Positions 24,584-32,881 of a stretch of DNA of 34,070 bases are shown piece after piece. Position numbers and translations under genes: made by a program. Below the pieces are notes generated by a model. The model was not told the origin of the DNA, searched no databases, and saw nothing but the letters and a program-made list of their open reading frames with translations. The stretch's first letter is position 1. Every line of letters begins with the position of its first letter. Source of the stretch: an uncultured Roseiflexaceae bacterium (lineage in GTDB: Bacteria; Chloroflexota; Chloroflexia; Chloroflexales; Roseiflexaceae); contig CALKHR010000074.1 of assembly GCA_937988885.1 (NCBI GenBank), forward strand, positions 1 through 34,070, given 5' to 3'.

Positions 24584-24611
24584 TCGACAGATCGGCGATC
24601 AGCGGTACAAT
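24584..24611 (+). promoter_or_regulatory. Probable promoter of the sugar-acid gene block
   Basis: TCGACA (24584-24589) and TACAAT (24606-24611) are separated by 16 bases, and GG precedes the -10. Transcription would start near 24618, leaving about 137 bases before the dehydratase start. The same GGTACAAT string recurs upstream of other genes in the window. Confidence 0.5.
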
Positions 24612-24754
24612 AGGGCCGCATCGCATCCGTTGTCCGAATAAGCAATGAGGCACATATGGCTGCTCGCAGAATATGCCCCATACCAGGCACTGTTCTGCTG
24701 ATGACGGCTGCCCGTGAACGATCTAACGATTTGTGATTGCGTAGGAGCACTGCC

Positions 24755-26719
24755 TTGGCGACACCACATTTGCTCGATGCGCTCATTGGGAGTGCAGGTT
24801 TGTTCGATGTGCGGAGCAGCGCACCCGGCCCGAAGGGCGAGTTGCCGCTGACAGAGGATCTACTGCTAAACGCGCCGAGCGGCGATCTGTTCGCTTGGAC
24901 CCAGAACGTCGGTATGGGTTGGGACCCTGCCGAACTGAACCGCACCCAAGTGTTGATCTTGGGCACGATGGGCGGTATACGCGCACCCGACGGCAAGCCG
25001 ATCGCGTTGGGCTACCACACGGGCCACTGGGAGATCGGCCTGCAGATGAAGGCGGCTGCCGAGCAGTTGCGCCAATTGAACGCAATGCCGTTCGCGGCCT
25101 ACGTGACCGATCCCTGCGATGGGCGCAGCCAGGGCACCGAGGGCATGCTCGATAGCTTGCCCTACCGCAACGACGCCGCGCAGGTGTTCCGACGGCTGAT
25201 CCGCTCGCTGCCGACGCGCCACGGCGTGCTTGGCGTGGCAACCTGCGACAAGGGCTTGCCCGCGATGCTGATGGCGCTGGCGGGCACGCCAGACCTGCCG
25301 TGCGTGCTGGTGCCTGGTGGCGTGACGTTGCCAGCCGAGGATGGTGAGGACGCCGGCACGGTGCAGACGATCGGCGCGCGGTTTGCGCACGGTGCGATCA
25401 GCCTGCGCGAAGCGGCAGAAATGGGCTGTCGAGCGTGCGCGTCGCCGGGTGGTGGCTGCCAGTTCCTGGGCACGGCGGCGACATCGCAGGTGGTGGCCGA
25501 GGCGCTGGGTTTGGCGCTGCCGCATTCGGCCCTGGCGCCTTCTGGCCAGCCGATCTGGCTGGAATTGGCGAATGCCTCGGCCCGCGCGATCCTCGAGCTG
25601 CACAAGCGCGGCATCCGCACCCGCGACATCCTCACCACCAAGGCCATCCAAAATGCGATGACGGTGCACGCGGCGTTTGGCGGTTCGACGAACCTGTTGC
25701 TACATATCCCGGCGATCGCGTACACCGCAGGGCTGCCCCGCCCGACCGTGGACGATTGGGAGGCGATCAATCGGCGAGTGCCGCGCTTGGTCGATGTGCT
25801 GCCGAACGGCCCATCAAACCACCCGACGGTGCGGGTCTTCTTGGCGGGCGGCGTGCCCGAGGTGATGCTGCACCTGCGCAAATTGGGCCTGCTGCACGAA
25901 GATGTCCTGACGGCGAGCAGCCTGACGTTGGGCGAAGTGTTGGATTGGTGGGAAGGCTCCGAGCGGCGCGCTCAGTTGCGGACGTGGCTGAAGCAATCGA
26001 CGGGCGTCGATCCCGACGATGTGATTCTATCGCCAGAGCGAGCACGCGAGCGCGGCCTAACGAGTACGGTGACGTTCCCACGCGGCAATCTCGCACCCGA
26101 AGGCTCCGTGATCAAGAGCACCTCGATCGACCCGCGCGTGGTGGATGCAGATGGCGTGTACCGCAAGTTGGGGCCAGCGCGCGTGTTCACCCGCGAGCGG
26201 GCGGCCATCCAGGCCATCAAGAGCCAGGGGCCGGATCGAGTGAAGCCGGGCGACATCATCGTACTGATCTGCGGTGGGCCGCTCGGCACCGGTATGGAGG
26301 AGATCTACCAGATCACCTCGGCGCTAAAGCACTTAAAGTGGGGGCGCGAGGTGGCGGTGATCACCGATGCGCGCTTCTCGGGCGTGAGCACCGGCGCGTG
26401 CATCGGGCATGTTGGCCCAGAGGCGCTCGCGGGCGGACCGATCGGTAAGATCCGCGACGGCGACCTGATCCAGATTATCATCGACCGCAATACGCTGGTC
26501 GGCACGATCGATCTGGTGGGCGAGGGCGACACGGTGTACGGCCCCGAGCAGGGCGCGCGCGTGTTGGCCGAGCGCGAGTCACGATCCGATCTCGCCCCGC
26601 ACCCGGCGTTGCCCGCCGATACGCGCCTGTGGGCAGCGCTTCAGCAGGCGAGCGGTGGGCCGTGGGGCGGTTGCGTCTACGATGTGGATGCGATCGTCGC
26701 GGCGCTCGGCAAGGGCTAA
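24755..26719 (+). CDS. Sugar-acid dehydratase, YjhG/YagF (D-xylonate dehydratase) family
   Basis: This IlvD/Edd-superfamily enzyme dehydrates an aldonic acid such as D-xylonate to a 2-keto-3-deoxy acid. The 654-residue length matches E. coli YjhG/YagF rather than the shorter IlvD or Edd. Shared segments include GPKGELPLTEDLLLNAPSGD, DPCDGRSQGT, DSLPYRNDA, VATCDKGLPA, and ACASPGGGCQFLGTA (C235). AFGGSTNLLLHIPAI and DARFSGVSTGACIGHVGPEA also match. Cys121, Cys164 and Cys235 are candidate Fe-S ligands. I chose the TTG at 24755 because AGGAG lies seven bases upstream and the length then fits. Two sugar-acid-type dehydrogenases follow. Xylonate specificity is inferred from the family. Confidence 0.9.
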   Translation: MATPHLLDALIGSAGLFDVRSSAPGPKGELPLTEDLLLNAPSGDLFAWTQNVGMGWDPAELNRTQVLILGTMGGIRAPDGKPIALGYHTGHWEIGLQMKAAAEQLRQLNAMPFAAYVTDPCDGRSQGTEGMLDSLPYRNDAAQVFRRLIRSLPTRHGVLGVATCDKGLPAMLMALAGTPDLPCVLVPGGVTLPAEDGEDAGTVQTIGARFAHGAISLREAAEMGCRACASPGGGCQFLGTAATSQVVAEALGLALPHSALAPSGQPIWLELANASARAILELHKRGIRTRDILTTKAIQNAMTVHAAFGGSTNLLLHIPAIAYTAGLPRPTVDDWEAINRRVPRLVDVLPNGPSNHPTVRVFLAGGVPEVMLHLRKLGLLHEDVLTASSLTLGEVLDWWEGSERRAQLRTWLKQSTGVDPDDVILSPERARERGLTSTVTFPRGNLAPEGSVIKSTSIDPRVVDADGVYRKLGPARVFTRERAAIQAIKSQGPDRVKPGDIIVLICGGPLGTGMEEIYQITSALKHLKWGREVAVITDARFSGVSTGACIGHVGPEALAGGPIGKIRDGDLIQIIIDRNTLVGTIDLVGEGDTVYGPEQGARVLAERESRSDLAPHPALPADTRLWAALQQASGGPWGGCVYDVDAIVAALGKG

Positions 26720-26801
26720 GCCAGTGGGTTGACGCACGAGGGTGCGTTTGGGACGGGCAGGCTGGTATGAGGTCCTCTCCTTTAGAAGAAAGCAGGCTAC
26801 C

Positions 26802-27827
26802 ATGCAAACACTCATCCTGGCCGAACCTGGCCGTTTTATGCTGACAACGACCGAGCCTCCGGCGGACCCAGCGCCGGGGTTTGCGGTGGTGCGCGTGCGT
26901 CGAATCGGCGTGTGCGGCACCGATCTGCATGCGTTCCGTGGGCGGCAACCGTTTTTCGAATATCCTCGCATTTTGGGGCACGAGTTGGGCGTTGAGGTGG
27001 TGAAGATCGGGCCTGGCTCGGACACCGACCTACAGCCGGGCGATCGCTGCGCGGTTGAGCCGTATATGAACTGCGGAACCTGCATCGCCTGTCGCCAGGG
27101 CAACACGAACGCCTGCGCCACGCTGAACGTGATCGGGGTGCATAGCGACGGCGGGATGCGCGAGTACATCACCGTGCCAGTGCATAAACTGCACCGCTCG
27201 ATGGGCATGTCGTTCGAGCAGTTGGCGCTGGTGGAGACGTTGGGCATCGGGGCGCACGCGGTTCGGCGGTCACAATTGCGCCCTGATGAATGGGCGCTGG
27301 TGATTGGCGCCGGGCCGATCGGCCTGACGGTGATGCAGTTCGCGTTGTTGGCCGGCGCAAAGGTGATCGTGCTCGACCTGGAAGCGAAGCGCTTGGAGTT
27401 CTGCCAGGCGCAGTTGGGCGTTCAGCACATCGTGCAGGCGGGCGACGATGCGCTTGAGCAGGTGCGCCAACTGACGGGCGGCGATATGCCGACGGTGGTG
27501 TTCGACGCGACTGGCAGCGAGCAATCTATGAACAACGCCTTCAACTACGTGGCGCAGTGTGGTAAATTAGTGTTCGTTGGGCTGTTCAAAGGCCATGTCA
27601 CCTTCAACGATCCCGAATTTCACCGCCGCGAGTTGACCCTGTTCGCCAGCCGCAACGCCACATCCGGCGATCTTCGAAATGTGATCGCCCAGATCGAGGC
27701 TGGCAAGATCGATACAACTTCGTGGATTACGCACCGCGCTCCGTTGGCGGAGGCAGGTGATCACTTTGATAGTTGGACCCGACGCGATACAGGCGTGATC
27801 AAGGCTGTCATCAGTGTTGGGGATTAG
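26802..27827 (+). CDS. Zinc-dependent dehydrogenase, L-galactonate/threonine dehydrogenase type
   Basis: The 341-residue MDR-family protein oxidises a secondary alcohol with NAD(P). It has catalytic-zinc residues C38 (GVCGTD) and H60/E61 (GHELG), a full structural-zinc set C91, C94, C97 and C105, and the cofactor motif VIGAGPIGL. RGRQPFFEYPRILGHE, VIGVHSDGG, and LVFVGLFKG with FNDPEFHRRE and SRNATSGDL closely resemble E. coli YjjN (LgoD), an L-galactonate 5-dehydrogenase. A sugar-acid substrate is therefore likely. I chose the ATG at 26802, where homologues begin, preceded by AGCAGG. It follows the dehydratase after 82 bases and precedes the SDR. Confidence 0.85.
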   Translation: MQTLILAEPGRFMLTTTEPPADPAPGFAVVRVRRIGVCGTDLHAFRGRQPFFEYPRILGHELGVEVVKIGPGSDTDLQPGDRCAVEPYMNCGTCIACRQGNTNACATLNVIGVHSDGGMREYITVPVHKLHRSMGMSFEQLALVETLGIGAHAVRRSQLRPDEWALVIGAGPIGLTVMQFALLAGAKVIVLDLEAKRLEFCQAQLGVQHIVQAGDDALEQVRQLTGGDMPTVVFDATGSEQSMNNAFNYVAQCGKLVFVGLFKGHVTFNDPEFHRRELTLFASRNATSGDLRNVIAQIEAGKIDTTSWITHRAPLAEAGDHFDSWTRRDTGVIKAVISVGD

Positions 27828-27890
27828 CACGAAGCTGGTTCGAATCAGGGGTGGTACAGTTCTGCCTCTCGTTACATAAGGATCAAAGCC

Positions 27891-28718
27891 GTGTCTGACG
27901 CACTTCATAAGTTGTTTTCACTTGAAGGTAAGGTGGCGGTTGTCACCGGTGGTACGGGCGTGCTTGGTGGCGCTATCGCCCGAGGGTTGGCATTGGCTGG
28001 TGCGAAGATCGCCGTGTTGGGACGACGTGCGAGTGAAAGTACTGAGTCGGTGGTGGCGATCCGCGAGCAGGGCGGCGAAGCGATTCCTGTGGCTGCCGAT
28101 GTGCTGAATATCGAGCAACTTGAGGCTGCGCGCGACGTGGTGCTGCAGCGCTGGGGCAAGATCGATATCCTGGTAAACGCGGCTGGCGGCACGATACCAG
28201 AGGCGATGGCGTACGGCGATCGCACCTACTTCAAGATCACTCGCAAGGCGCTGGAGGATGTGATCGACCTGAACCTGCTGGGCACGCTGCTGCCCTCGCA
28301 GATCTTTGGTGAGCCGATGGCGCAGACTGGTAGTGGCTGCGTGATCAATATCTCGTCGGCTTCGGCGGGTCGCCCGCTGACGCGCGTGGTCGGCTATTCG
28401 GCGGCCAAGGCTGCGATCGACAGCTTCACCCGCTGGTTGGCGGTTGATCTGGCGAGCAAGTTCGGCGAGGGCCTGCGGGTCAATGCGATTATGCCGGGCT
28501 TCTTCATTGGCGAGCAGAACCGCACCTTTATGATCAACCCAGACGGCACGCCGACCGAGCGTGGCAAGCAGGTGATCGCGCACACGCCGATGGGACGCTT
28601 CGGCGAGCCGGACGAGTTGATTGGCGCTGCGATCTGGTTGTGCAGCGATTCGGCCCGCTTCGTGACGGGCGCGATCGTCCCTGTCGATGGCGGCTTCACC
28701 GCCTGGAACGGCGTCTAA
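27891..28718 (+). CDS. SDR oxidoreductase, D-mannonate oxidoreductase-like
   Basis: The 275-residue short-chain dehydrogenase has the cofactor motif TGGTGVLG (19-26), NAAGG (96-100), a catalytic Ser in NISSAS (153-158), and YSAAK (Y169, K173). The N-terminus KLFSLEGKVAVVTGG and the overall pattern resemble SDRs annotated as D-mannonate (fructuronate) oxidoreductases. A role in hexuronate or sugar-acid interconversion would suit its neighbours, but the substrate is inferred. The GTG at 27891 has AAGGA about eight bases upstream. The next downstream sequence is a strong terminator, so this ends the dehydratase-dehydrogenase-SDR unit. Confidence 0.82.
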   Translation: MSDALHKLFSLEGKVAVVTGGTGVLGGAIARGLALAGAKIAVLGRRASESTESVVAIREQGGEAIPVAADVLNIEQLEAARDVVLQRWGKIDILVNAAGGTIPEAMAYGDRTYFKITRKALEDVIDLNLLGTLLPSQIFGEPMAQTGSGCVINISSASAGRPLTRVVGYSAAKAAIDSFTRWLAVDLASKFGEGLRVNAIMPGFFIGEQNRTFMINPDGTPTERGKQVIAHTPMGRFGEPDELIGAAIWLCSDSARFVTGAIVPVDGGFTAWNGV

Positions 28719-28747
28719 GCCCCACATCATCCCCGTGTGATACAGCA

Positions 28748-28795
28748 ACCCTCATCCTGCATGGTTTCGGCAGGATGAGGGTGCTTTATTTTTTC
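28748..28795 (+). terminator. Strong intrinsic terminator after the SDR gene
   Basis: ACCCTCATCCTGC and GCAGGATGAGGGT form a perfect 13-bp stem around a nine-base loop. GCTTTATTTTTTC follows, a clear T-tract. Confidence 0.95.
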
Positions 28796-28897
28796 ACTGT
28801 TCTCATTGTCATTTCGAAATGCTGATATAGCGGGGCGATATAGAGAGGGGTAGAAACTAGTCTTGCGCGCCCATTCAACGACCAGTTCTTAAATAGA

Positions 28898-28968
28898 GTC
28901 ATTCTGAACGGAGTGCGCAGCACGAAGTGAAGAATCTCTTCGTCCCTTGATGACAGTGCTTTTCGTTG
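28898..28968 (-). repeat. Inverted copy of the dispersed repeat plus a partial copy
   Basis: Read on the minus strand, 28898-28938 starts GAGATTCTTCACTTCG and ends CGTTCAGAATGAC, a diverged unit of the family at 15-204. The adjoining plus-strand bases 28949-28968 contain GATGACA and end in the same TTTTCGTTG tail. So one inverted unit abuts the right part of a direct one. Confidence 0.7.
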
Positions 28969-28979
28969 AAAGGAAAGAG

Positions 28980-29164
28980 GCGCATCTACTCAATAGTGCG
29001 GTTTGGTACAACCAACACATTAGGCCGCTGTATCTTCGTAAAACAAAAGATTAACACATCAAAATTCAAGAAAAGGTATATTTTCACTAAATCATCCTCT
29101 TTCCAACATAAAAACCCACACAACAGCTCAAAAATGCAGCATAACATCAAGTAAGTGGTACAAT
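28980..29164 (+). other. AT-rich intergenic stretch with a possible -10 element
   Basis: This stretch before the LarA-like gene is markedly richer in A and T than its surroundings. It carries short open frames on both strands, but none has a ribosome-binding site or recognisable composition. TACAAT at 29159-29164, preceded by GG, would be a -10 about 45 bases before the LarA-like start, but I see no good -35. Confidence 0.4.
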
Positions 29165-29209
29165 TGGGCGATCCTGTGATGTTGCAGAATAGATGCATGG
29201 AGGCACCCT

Positions 29210-30478
29210 ATGAGCACTGTTTCCGACGTTATCGGTGCTGGTAGCCCAACCGAGGATCTATCTGAGGAACAGGCCCGTCAACTGCTGCGCTCGGCGTTCG
29301 AGCGTTGGGATCTGCGCGGTAAACGTGTGCTCGTGATCATCCCCGACAGCACGCGCACCGCGCCGATTCCGCTCTTTTTCCGCTTGCTGCACGAAGTGCT
29401 TAGGCCACAGGTGGCCGCGCTCGATTTCCTGGTGGCGTTGGGCACTCACAAGGCCATGAGCGATGAGGAGTTGAATCGGTTGGTGGGCATTAGCGCGGCG
29501 GAGCGCAGCACAACCTACGCCAACACCAACATCTTCAACCACCAGTGGGAGAACCCCGAGACGTTTGTGACGATCGGCAGCATCACCGAGGCCGAGACGC
29601 GCGCGCTGAGCGATGGCATGCTGTCGCTGGATGTGCCAGTGCGCGTCAACCGCCTGCTGTTCGAGTACGACCAACTGATGATCTGCGGCCCAGTGTTCCC
29701 GCACGAGGTGGCGGGCTACTCAGGCGGCAGCAAATACTTCTTCCCGGGCGTCAGCGGCCCGGAGGTGATCAACTTCAGCCACTGGCTCGGCGCGCTGATC
29801 ACGAGTTACGCGATCATCGGCGTGAAGCAGACGCCAGTGCGCACGGCGATCGAGCGGGCGGCGGCGCTGATCGACCGACCGAAGCTCGCGCTGTGCTTGG
29901 TGGCGCGCAAGGATGGCTTGGCAGGGCTGTACATTGGCGAGCCGATCCCGGCGTGGGAGCGCGCCGCCGATCTCTCCTCGCAGATTCACGTGCGTTATGT
30001 CGAGCGACCGTTCAAGCAGGTGCTCTCGGTGATGCCTCCGCTCTACGACGACCTGTGGACGGGCGCGAAGGGGATGTACAAAGTAGAGCCGGTGGTGGCC
30101 GACGGCGGCGAAGTGATCATTTACGCGCCGAACATCACCGAGATCTCGTACACGCACGGCGCGATCATCGACCGCATTGGCTACCACGTATGCGACTATT
30201 TTGTGAAGCAGTGGGAGCGCTTTCAGCACGAGCCGTGGGGCGTGCTGGCGCACTCCACGCACCTGCGGGGGATGGGCACCTACGAGAGCGGTGTGGAGCG
30301 CCCGCGCATCCAGGTGACGCTTGCGACGGGCATTCCAGCGGAGCGCTGCGCGCGGGTGGGCTTGGGCTACCGCGACCCGGCGAGCATCCGCGTGGAGGAG
30401 TGGGCCAACCGCGAGGATGAGGGCGTGCTGCTGGTGCCCTACGCGGGCGAGACGCTGTATCGGCTGCAAGGTGGATAA
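29210..30478 (+). CDS. LarA-family (nickel-pincer) racemase/epimerase homologue
   Basis: The 422-residue product belongs to the lactate racemase family (DUF2088/Lar_N), which uses the nickel-pincer nucleotide cofactor for hydride-transfer racemisation or epimerisation of 2-hydroxy acids. PDSTR (D46-R49), ALGTHKAM (H80), PHEVAGYSGGSKYFFPG (H165, K175) and GAKGMYKVEP correspond to the cofactor and active-site regions. K175 is the candidate attachment lysine. GGAGG lies six bases before the ATG. No cofactor-synthesis genes (larB, larC, larE) are in the window. Because the neighbours are sugar-acid enzymes, a sugar-acid epimerase is as likely as lactate racemase. A tRNA promoter begins at the end of its stop codon. 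Confidence 0.85.
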   Translation: MSTVSDVIGAGSPTEDLSEEQARQLLRSAFERWDLRGKRVLVIIPDSTRTAPIPLFFRLLHEVLRPQVAALDFLVALGTHKAMSDEELNRLVGISAAERSTTYANTNIFNHQWENPETFVTIGSITEAETRALSDGMLSLDVPVRVNRLLFEYDQLMICGPVFPHEVAGYSGGSKYFFPGVSGPEVINFSHWLGALITSYAIIGVKQTPVRTAIERAAALIDRPKLALCLVARKDGLAGLYIGEPIPAWERAADLSSQIHVRYVERPFKQVLSVMPPLYDDLWTGAKGMYKVEPVVADGGEVIIYAPNITEISYTHGAIIDRIGYHVCDYFVKQWERFQHEPWGVLAHSTHLRGMGTYESGVERPRIQVTLATGIPAERCARVGLGYRDPASIRVEEWANREDEGVLLVPYAGETLYRLQGG

Positions 30479-30507
30479 TTGCCAATTTTCGCAACCTATG
30501 CTAAACT
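30479..30507 (+). promoter_or_regulatory. tRNA-Arg promoter
   Basis: TTGCCA (30479-30484) and TAAACT (30502-30507) are separated by 17 bases and end nine bases before the tRNA. The -35 directly follows the stop codon of the LarA-like gene. Confidence 0.65.
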
Positions 30508-30516
30508 AGCGGTGCT

Positions 30517-30592
30517 GGCCCAGTAGCTCAATGGATAGAGCACCAGTCTTCGGAACTGGGTGTTGGGGGTTCGAGTCCCTCCTGGGTCACCA
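30517..30592 (+). tRNA. tRNA-Arg (anticodon TCG)
   Basis: The full cloverleaf can be folded by eye. The acceptor stem is GGCCCAG/CTGGGTC with one G-U pair, the D-stem is GCTC/GAGC, and the anticodon stem is CCAGT/ACTGG. The loop is CTTCGGA, so the anticodon at 30550-30552 is TCG, reading CGA/CGN arginine codons. The T-stem is GGGGG/CCCTC with TTCGAGT as loop. CCA is encoded at 30590-30592. The T-arm and 3' end could serve as an integrase attachment site, but no integrase is nearby. Confidence 0.97.
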
Positions 30593-30600
30593 CCATTGGA

Positions 30601-30640
30601 AAGCGGTATCTCGCATTTTAGCGGGGTGCCGCTTCTTCTA
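30601..30640 (+). terminator. Terminator-like hairpin after tRNA-Arg
   Basis: AAGCGGTATCTCGC pairs with GCGGGGTGCCGCTT over 14 positions, three of them G-U, around a six-base loop. CTTCTATT follows. It starts eight bases past the tRNA and probably ends its transcript. Bases 30641-30775 show nothing further. Confidence 0.65.
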
Positions 30641-30775
30641 TTCCTCAGGGTTTGACAGTGGTTTTGGCATGTGAAGACGTGATTCATTGCTCATTATCGA
30701 TCCTTACGATACAGAAACTGAACTATTGTGTCTCCAAAGAGTGGATCTCCTTGCAATCAGTGAAAGTGGTGGGGC

Positions 30776-31666
30776 ATGGATAACAGAGATACGAGGGCGT
30801 CGTTGCTGCTGCAACGGCTGCATAGCGCGGGCATTGATGACATCGTCGCGGTCGAGCCATCAACCGAGGGGATGGCCGCAGTCGCTGGTCTCGCCACACG
30901 ACGCTCGGGCGCTCGGCTGTTCGTGAAGACGTTTGTGCAGCCAGTAGCCGACGACCTGTTCGCCCACGAGGCCGAAGGCTTGCAGGCGCTCCGCCAGCTC
31001 GGCGGCCTCGCAACGCCCGATGTCGTCTATGTTGGCCTCAATATGTTGGTGTTATCGGTCTTGCAGCCGCGCCCACAGACGCCGGAGTTCTGGGAGCGCT
31101 TGGCGCACGCGCTGGCTCGCATGCATACGAGCACTGTATCGACGCGCTACGGCTGGGAGCACGATAACTGGCTCGGCAGTTCACGGCAGCACAACGGCTG
31201 GGATGATGATGGCTTCCGATTTTTCGCGGAGAAGCGAGTGCTGCGCTGGCTGAGCGAGCCGCGGGTGCAGGCGAAACTCGATGCCAGCGATCGGCGCGCC
31301 CTCGAACGGCTCTGCCAGCGCTTGCCAGAGCTGCTGCCAGCACAGCCGGCCTGCCTGACGCACGGCGACCTTTGGTCTCAAAATGTCTTGATGACAGCGG
31401 ATGGCGAGCCAGCGGTGATCGATCCGGCGGTGTCCTACATGTGGGCCGAGGTCGATCTCAGCCATTTATGGTGCTCGCCACACCCAGCCGAGGCGCGTCG
31501 GCTCTTCGATGTGTATGCCGAACTGACAGGCCGAGAGTCGGGTTGGCTCGACCGCTTGCCACTGCTCCATCTTCGCCAGCATATGGCGCTGATGGCGATG
31601 TATGATTACGATTGGGGTTCCACCGAGGCCGTACGCGCGCTGGTTGCGCCCTTCCGCACCCGCTGA
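30776..31666 (+). CDS. Fructosamine/ketosamine kinase-family protein
   Basis: The 296-residue product has a protein-kinase-like fold. K51 (FVKTF) is the likely ATP-binding lysine, E65 (HEAEGL) its partner, HGDLWSQNVL (196-205) the catalytic loop with D198 and N203, and VIDPAVSYMW carries the metal-binding D216. HGDLWS, IDPAVSY and the WEHDNWLGSSRQHNGW segment are signatures of the fructosamine-3-kinase family, which phosphorylates glycated amines so that they break down; bacterial members may act on free glycated compounds. The ATG at 30776 has only a weak GGTGGGG upstream. It lies alone between a tRNA and a repeat-rich gap. Confidence 0.85.
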   Translation: MDNRDTRASLLLQRLHSAGIDDIVAVEPSTEGMAAVAGLATRRSGARLFVKTFVQPVADDLFAHEAEGLQALRQLGGLATPDVVYVGLNMLVLSVLQPRPQTPEFWERLAHALARMHTSTVSTRYGWEHDNWLGSSRQHNGWDDDGFRFFAEKRVLRWLSEPRVQAKLDASDRRALERLCQRLPELLPAQPACLTHGDLWSQNVLMTADGEPAVIDPAVSYMWAEVDLSHLWCSPHPAEARRLFDVYAELTGRESGWLDRLPLLHLRQHMALMAMYDYDWGSTEAVRALVAPFRTR

Positions 31667-31773
31667 TCAGCGCATCCCTGTTTTTGCACCTTCATTTGTG
31701 CGGTACAATAAGATATATCTTCCCAGCCTCTGAGTAAGTGCACTGTTTTGGAAGTTTTTCACACTTTCCGATT

Positions 31774-31905
31774 CAACGAAAAGCGCTATCATCTCGAACG
31801 GTCGAAGCCCTGAGCGAAGCGAATGGGAGAGATCTCAAAGCGCACTCCAATGCGAATCAACGAGATTTCTCACTTCGCCTAGCGGCTCGCTCGAAATGAC
31901 AATGA
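31774..31905. repeat. Head-to-head pair of dispersed repeat units
   Basis: The minus-strand unit 31774-31836 has the TTTTCGTTG tail and the core running to GAGATC. A plus-strand unit, 31861-31905, reads GAGATTTCTCACTTCGCCT, then AGCGGCTCGCTCGAAATGAC. Together they form a large inverted repeat that could fold as one long hairpin around a 24-base centre. The rest of the 357-base gap (31667-32023) includes TACAAT near 31701 with no good -35, and no gene. Confidence 0.75.
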
Positions 31906-32023
31906 GAACTGTGGAAAATTTAAAAAACGATGCAGTAAGTATGCTCGTGTTCGGCTGATGCGTTCTGCTAGCTACCCCATCCCGGTCCGCCAAAGGTAAC
32001 GATTGTATAGAGAAGGAACTGCT

Positions 32024-32881
32024 ATGCTCGTTCATTGGACAGAATCGGATTTGTTAGTTGATGGCGTACAGATTCACTACTATCGGACTGGTAACGGAGA
32101 TAAGCTGCCTCTACTGCTCATTCATGGTTTCTCTGATAATGGACTGTGCTGGACACCTACCGCGCGCGAGCTCGAAGCCGACTACGATGTCATTATGCCC
32201 GACATGCGCGGCCACGGTCGTTCACAGCGCGTGCAGCCGGATGATGATGTAGACATGGCCGCCGATGTGGCAGGGCTGATCCGCGCATTGGGGCTGACAC
32301 GCCCGATTATGGTCGGGCACTCGATGGGTGCTATGGTCACCTACCAGGTGGGCGTGCGCTTCCCGGAGTTGGTCAGCGCCCTGGTGTTGGAGGACCCGCC
32401 CTGGTGGCTTACCCCACCGGGCGGATCCCAACCACCCAGCCCTCCTGAGGAGAATCCCGTCGCGGTATGGGCCAGAAGCCTAGCGCATCAAACGCTGGAA
32501 GAATTGTTGGAGCAAAACCGAAGAGATCATCCCCTTTGGCCCGAAGAGCTGATTCAACCGATGAGCGAGGCCAAAAAGCAGCTCGATCAGACCATCGTCG
32601 ATATCATGACGAACAAGGTACACTCCCAGGAAGTGAACTGGCAGACCACAATCCAGCAGGTTGAACACCCCCTGTTGCTCTTCGTAGGCCAACCGGAGCT
32701 TGGCGGGATCGTGACACCAGAGGTCATCGCGAAAGTGCGTGAGTTGAACCCCAATGTCAAGATTGCCGCTGTCCCGGATGTGGGTCACCTCATTCGGTTT
32801 GATAACCACACGGCATTTATGGATGCTCTACGAGCGTTCTTGAAAGAAGTTGGGACGGAAGCTCGTTCGCTGAGTCGCTAG
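32024..32881 (+). CDS. Alpha/beta-fold hydrolase
   Basis: The 285-residue product has LLIHGFSDNGLCW (31-43) with the oxyanion-hole HG, the MRGHGRS segment (61-67), the nucleophile S100 in VGHSMGAM, and a late histidine H255 in DVGHLIRFDN. The acid residue is probably E225 in VGQPELGGIV, where the paralogue has Asp. The substrate is unknown; esterases, lactonases and C-C hydrolases share this fold. AAGGA lies six bases before the ATG at 32024; a TTG at 32003 is a weaker alternative. Its stop overlaps that of the convergent paralogue by four bases. Confidence 0.88.
   Translation: MLVHWTESDLLVDGVQIHYYRTGNGDKLPLLLIHGFSDNGLCWTPTARELEADYDVIMPDMRGHGRSQRVQPDDDVDMAADVAGLIRALGLTRPIMVGHSMGAMVTYQVGVRFPELVSALVLEDPPWWLTPPGGSQPPSPPEENPVAVWARSLAHQTLEELLEQNRRDHPLWPEELIQPMSEAKKQLDQTIVDIMTNKVHSQEVNWQTTIQQVEHPLLLFVGQPELGGIVTPEVIAKVRELNPNVKIAAVPDVGHLIRFDNHTAFMDALRAFLKEVGTEARSLSR

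Noticed and set aside
30517..30592. tRNA-Arg as an integration site for a mobile element
   Set aside because: There is no integrase, no 3' tRNA duplicate and no change in gene type on either side.
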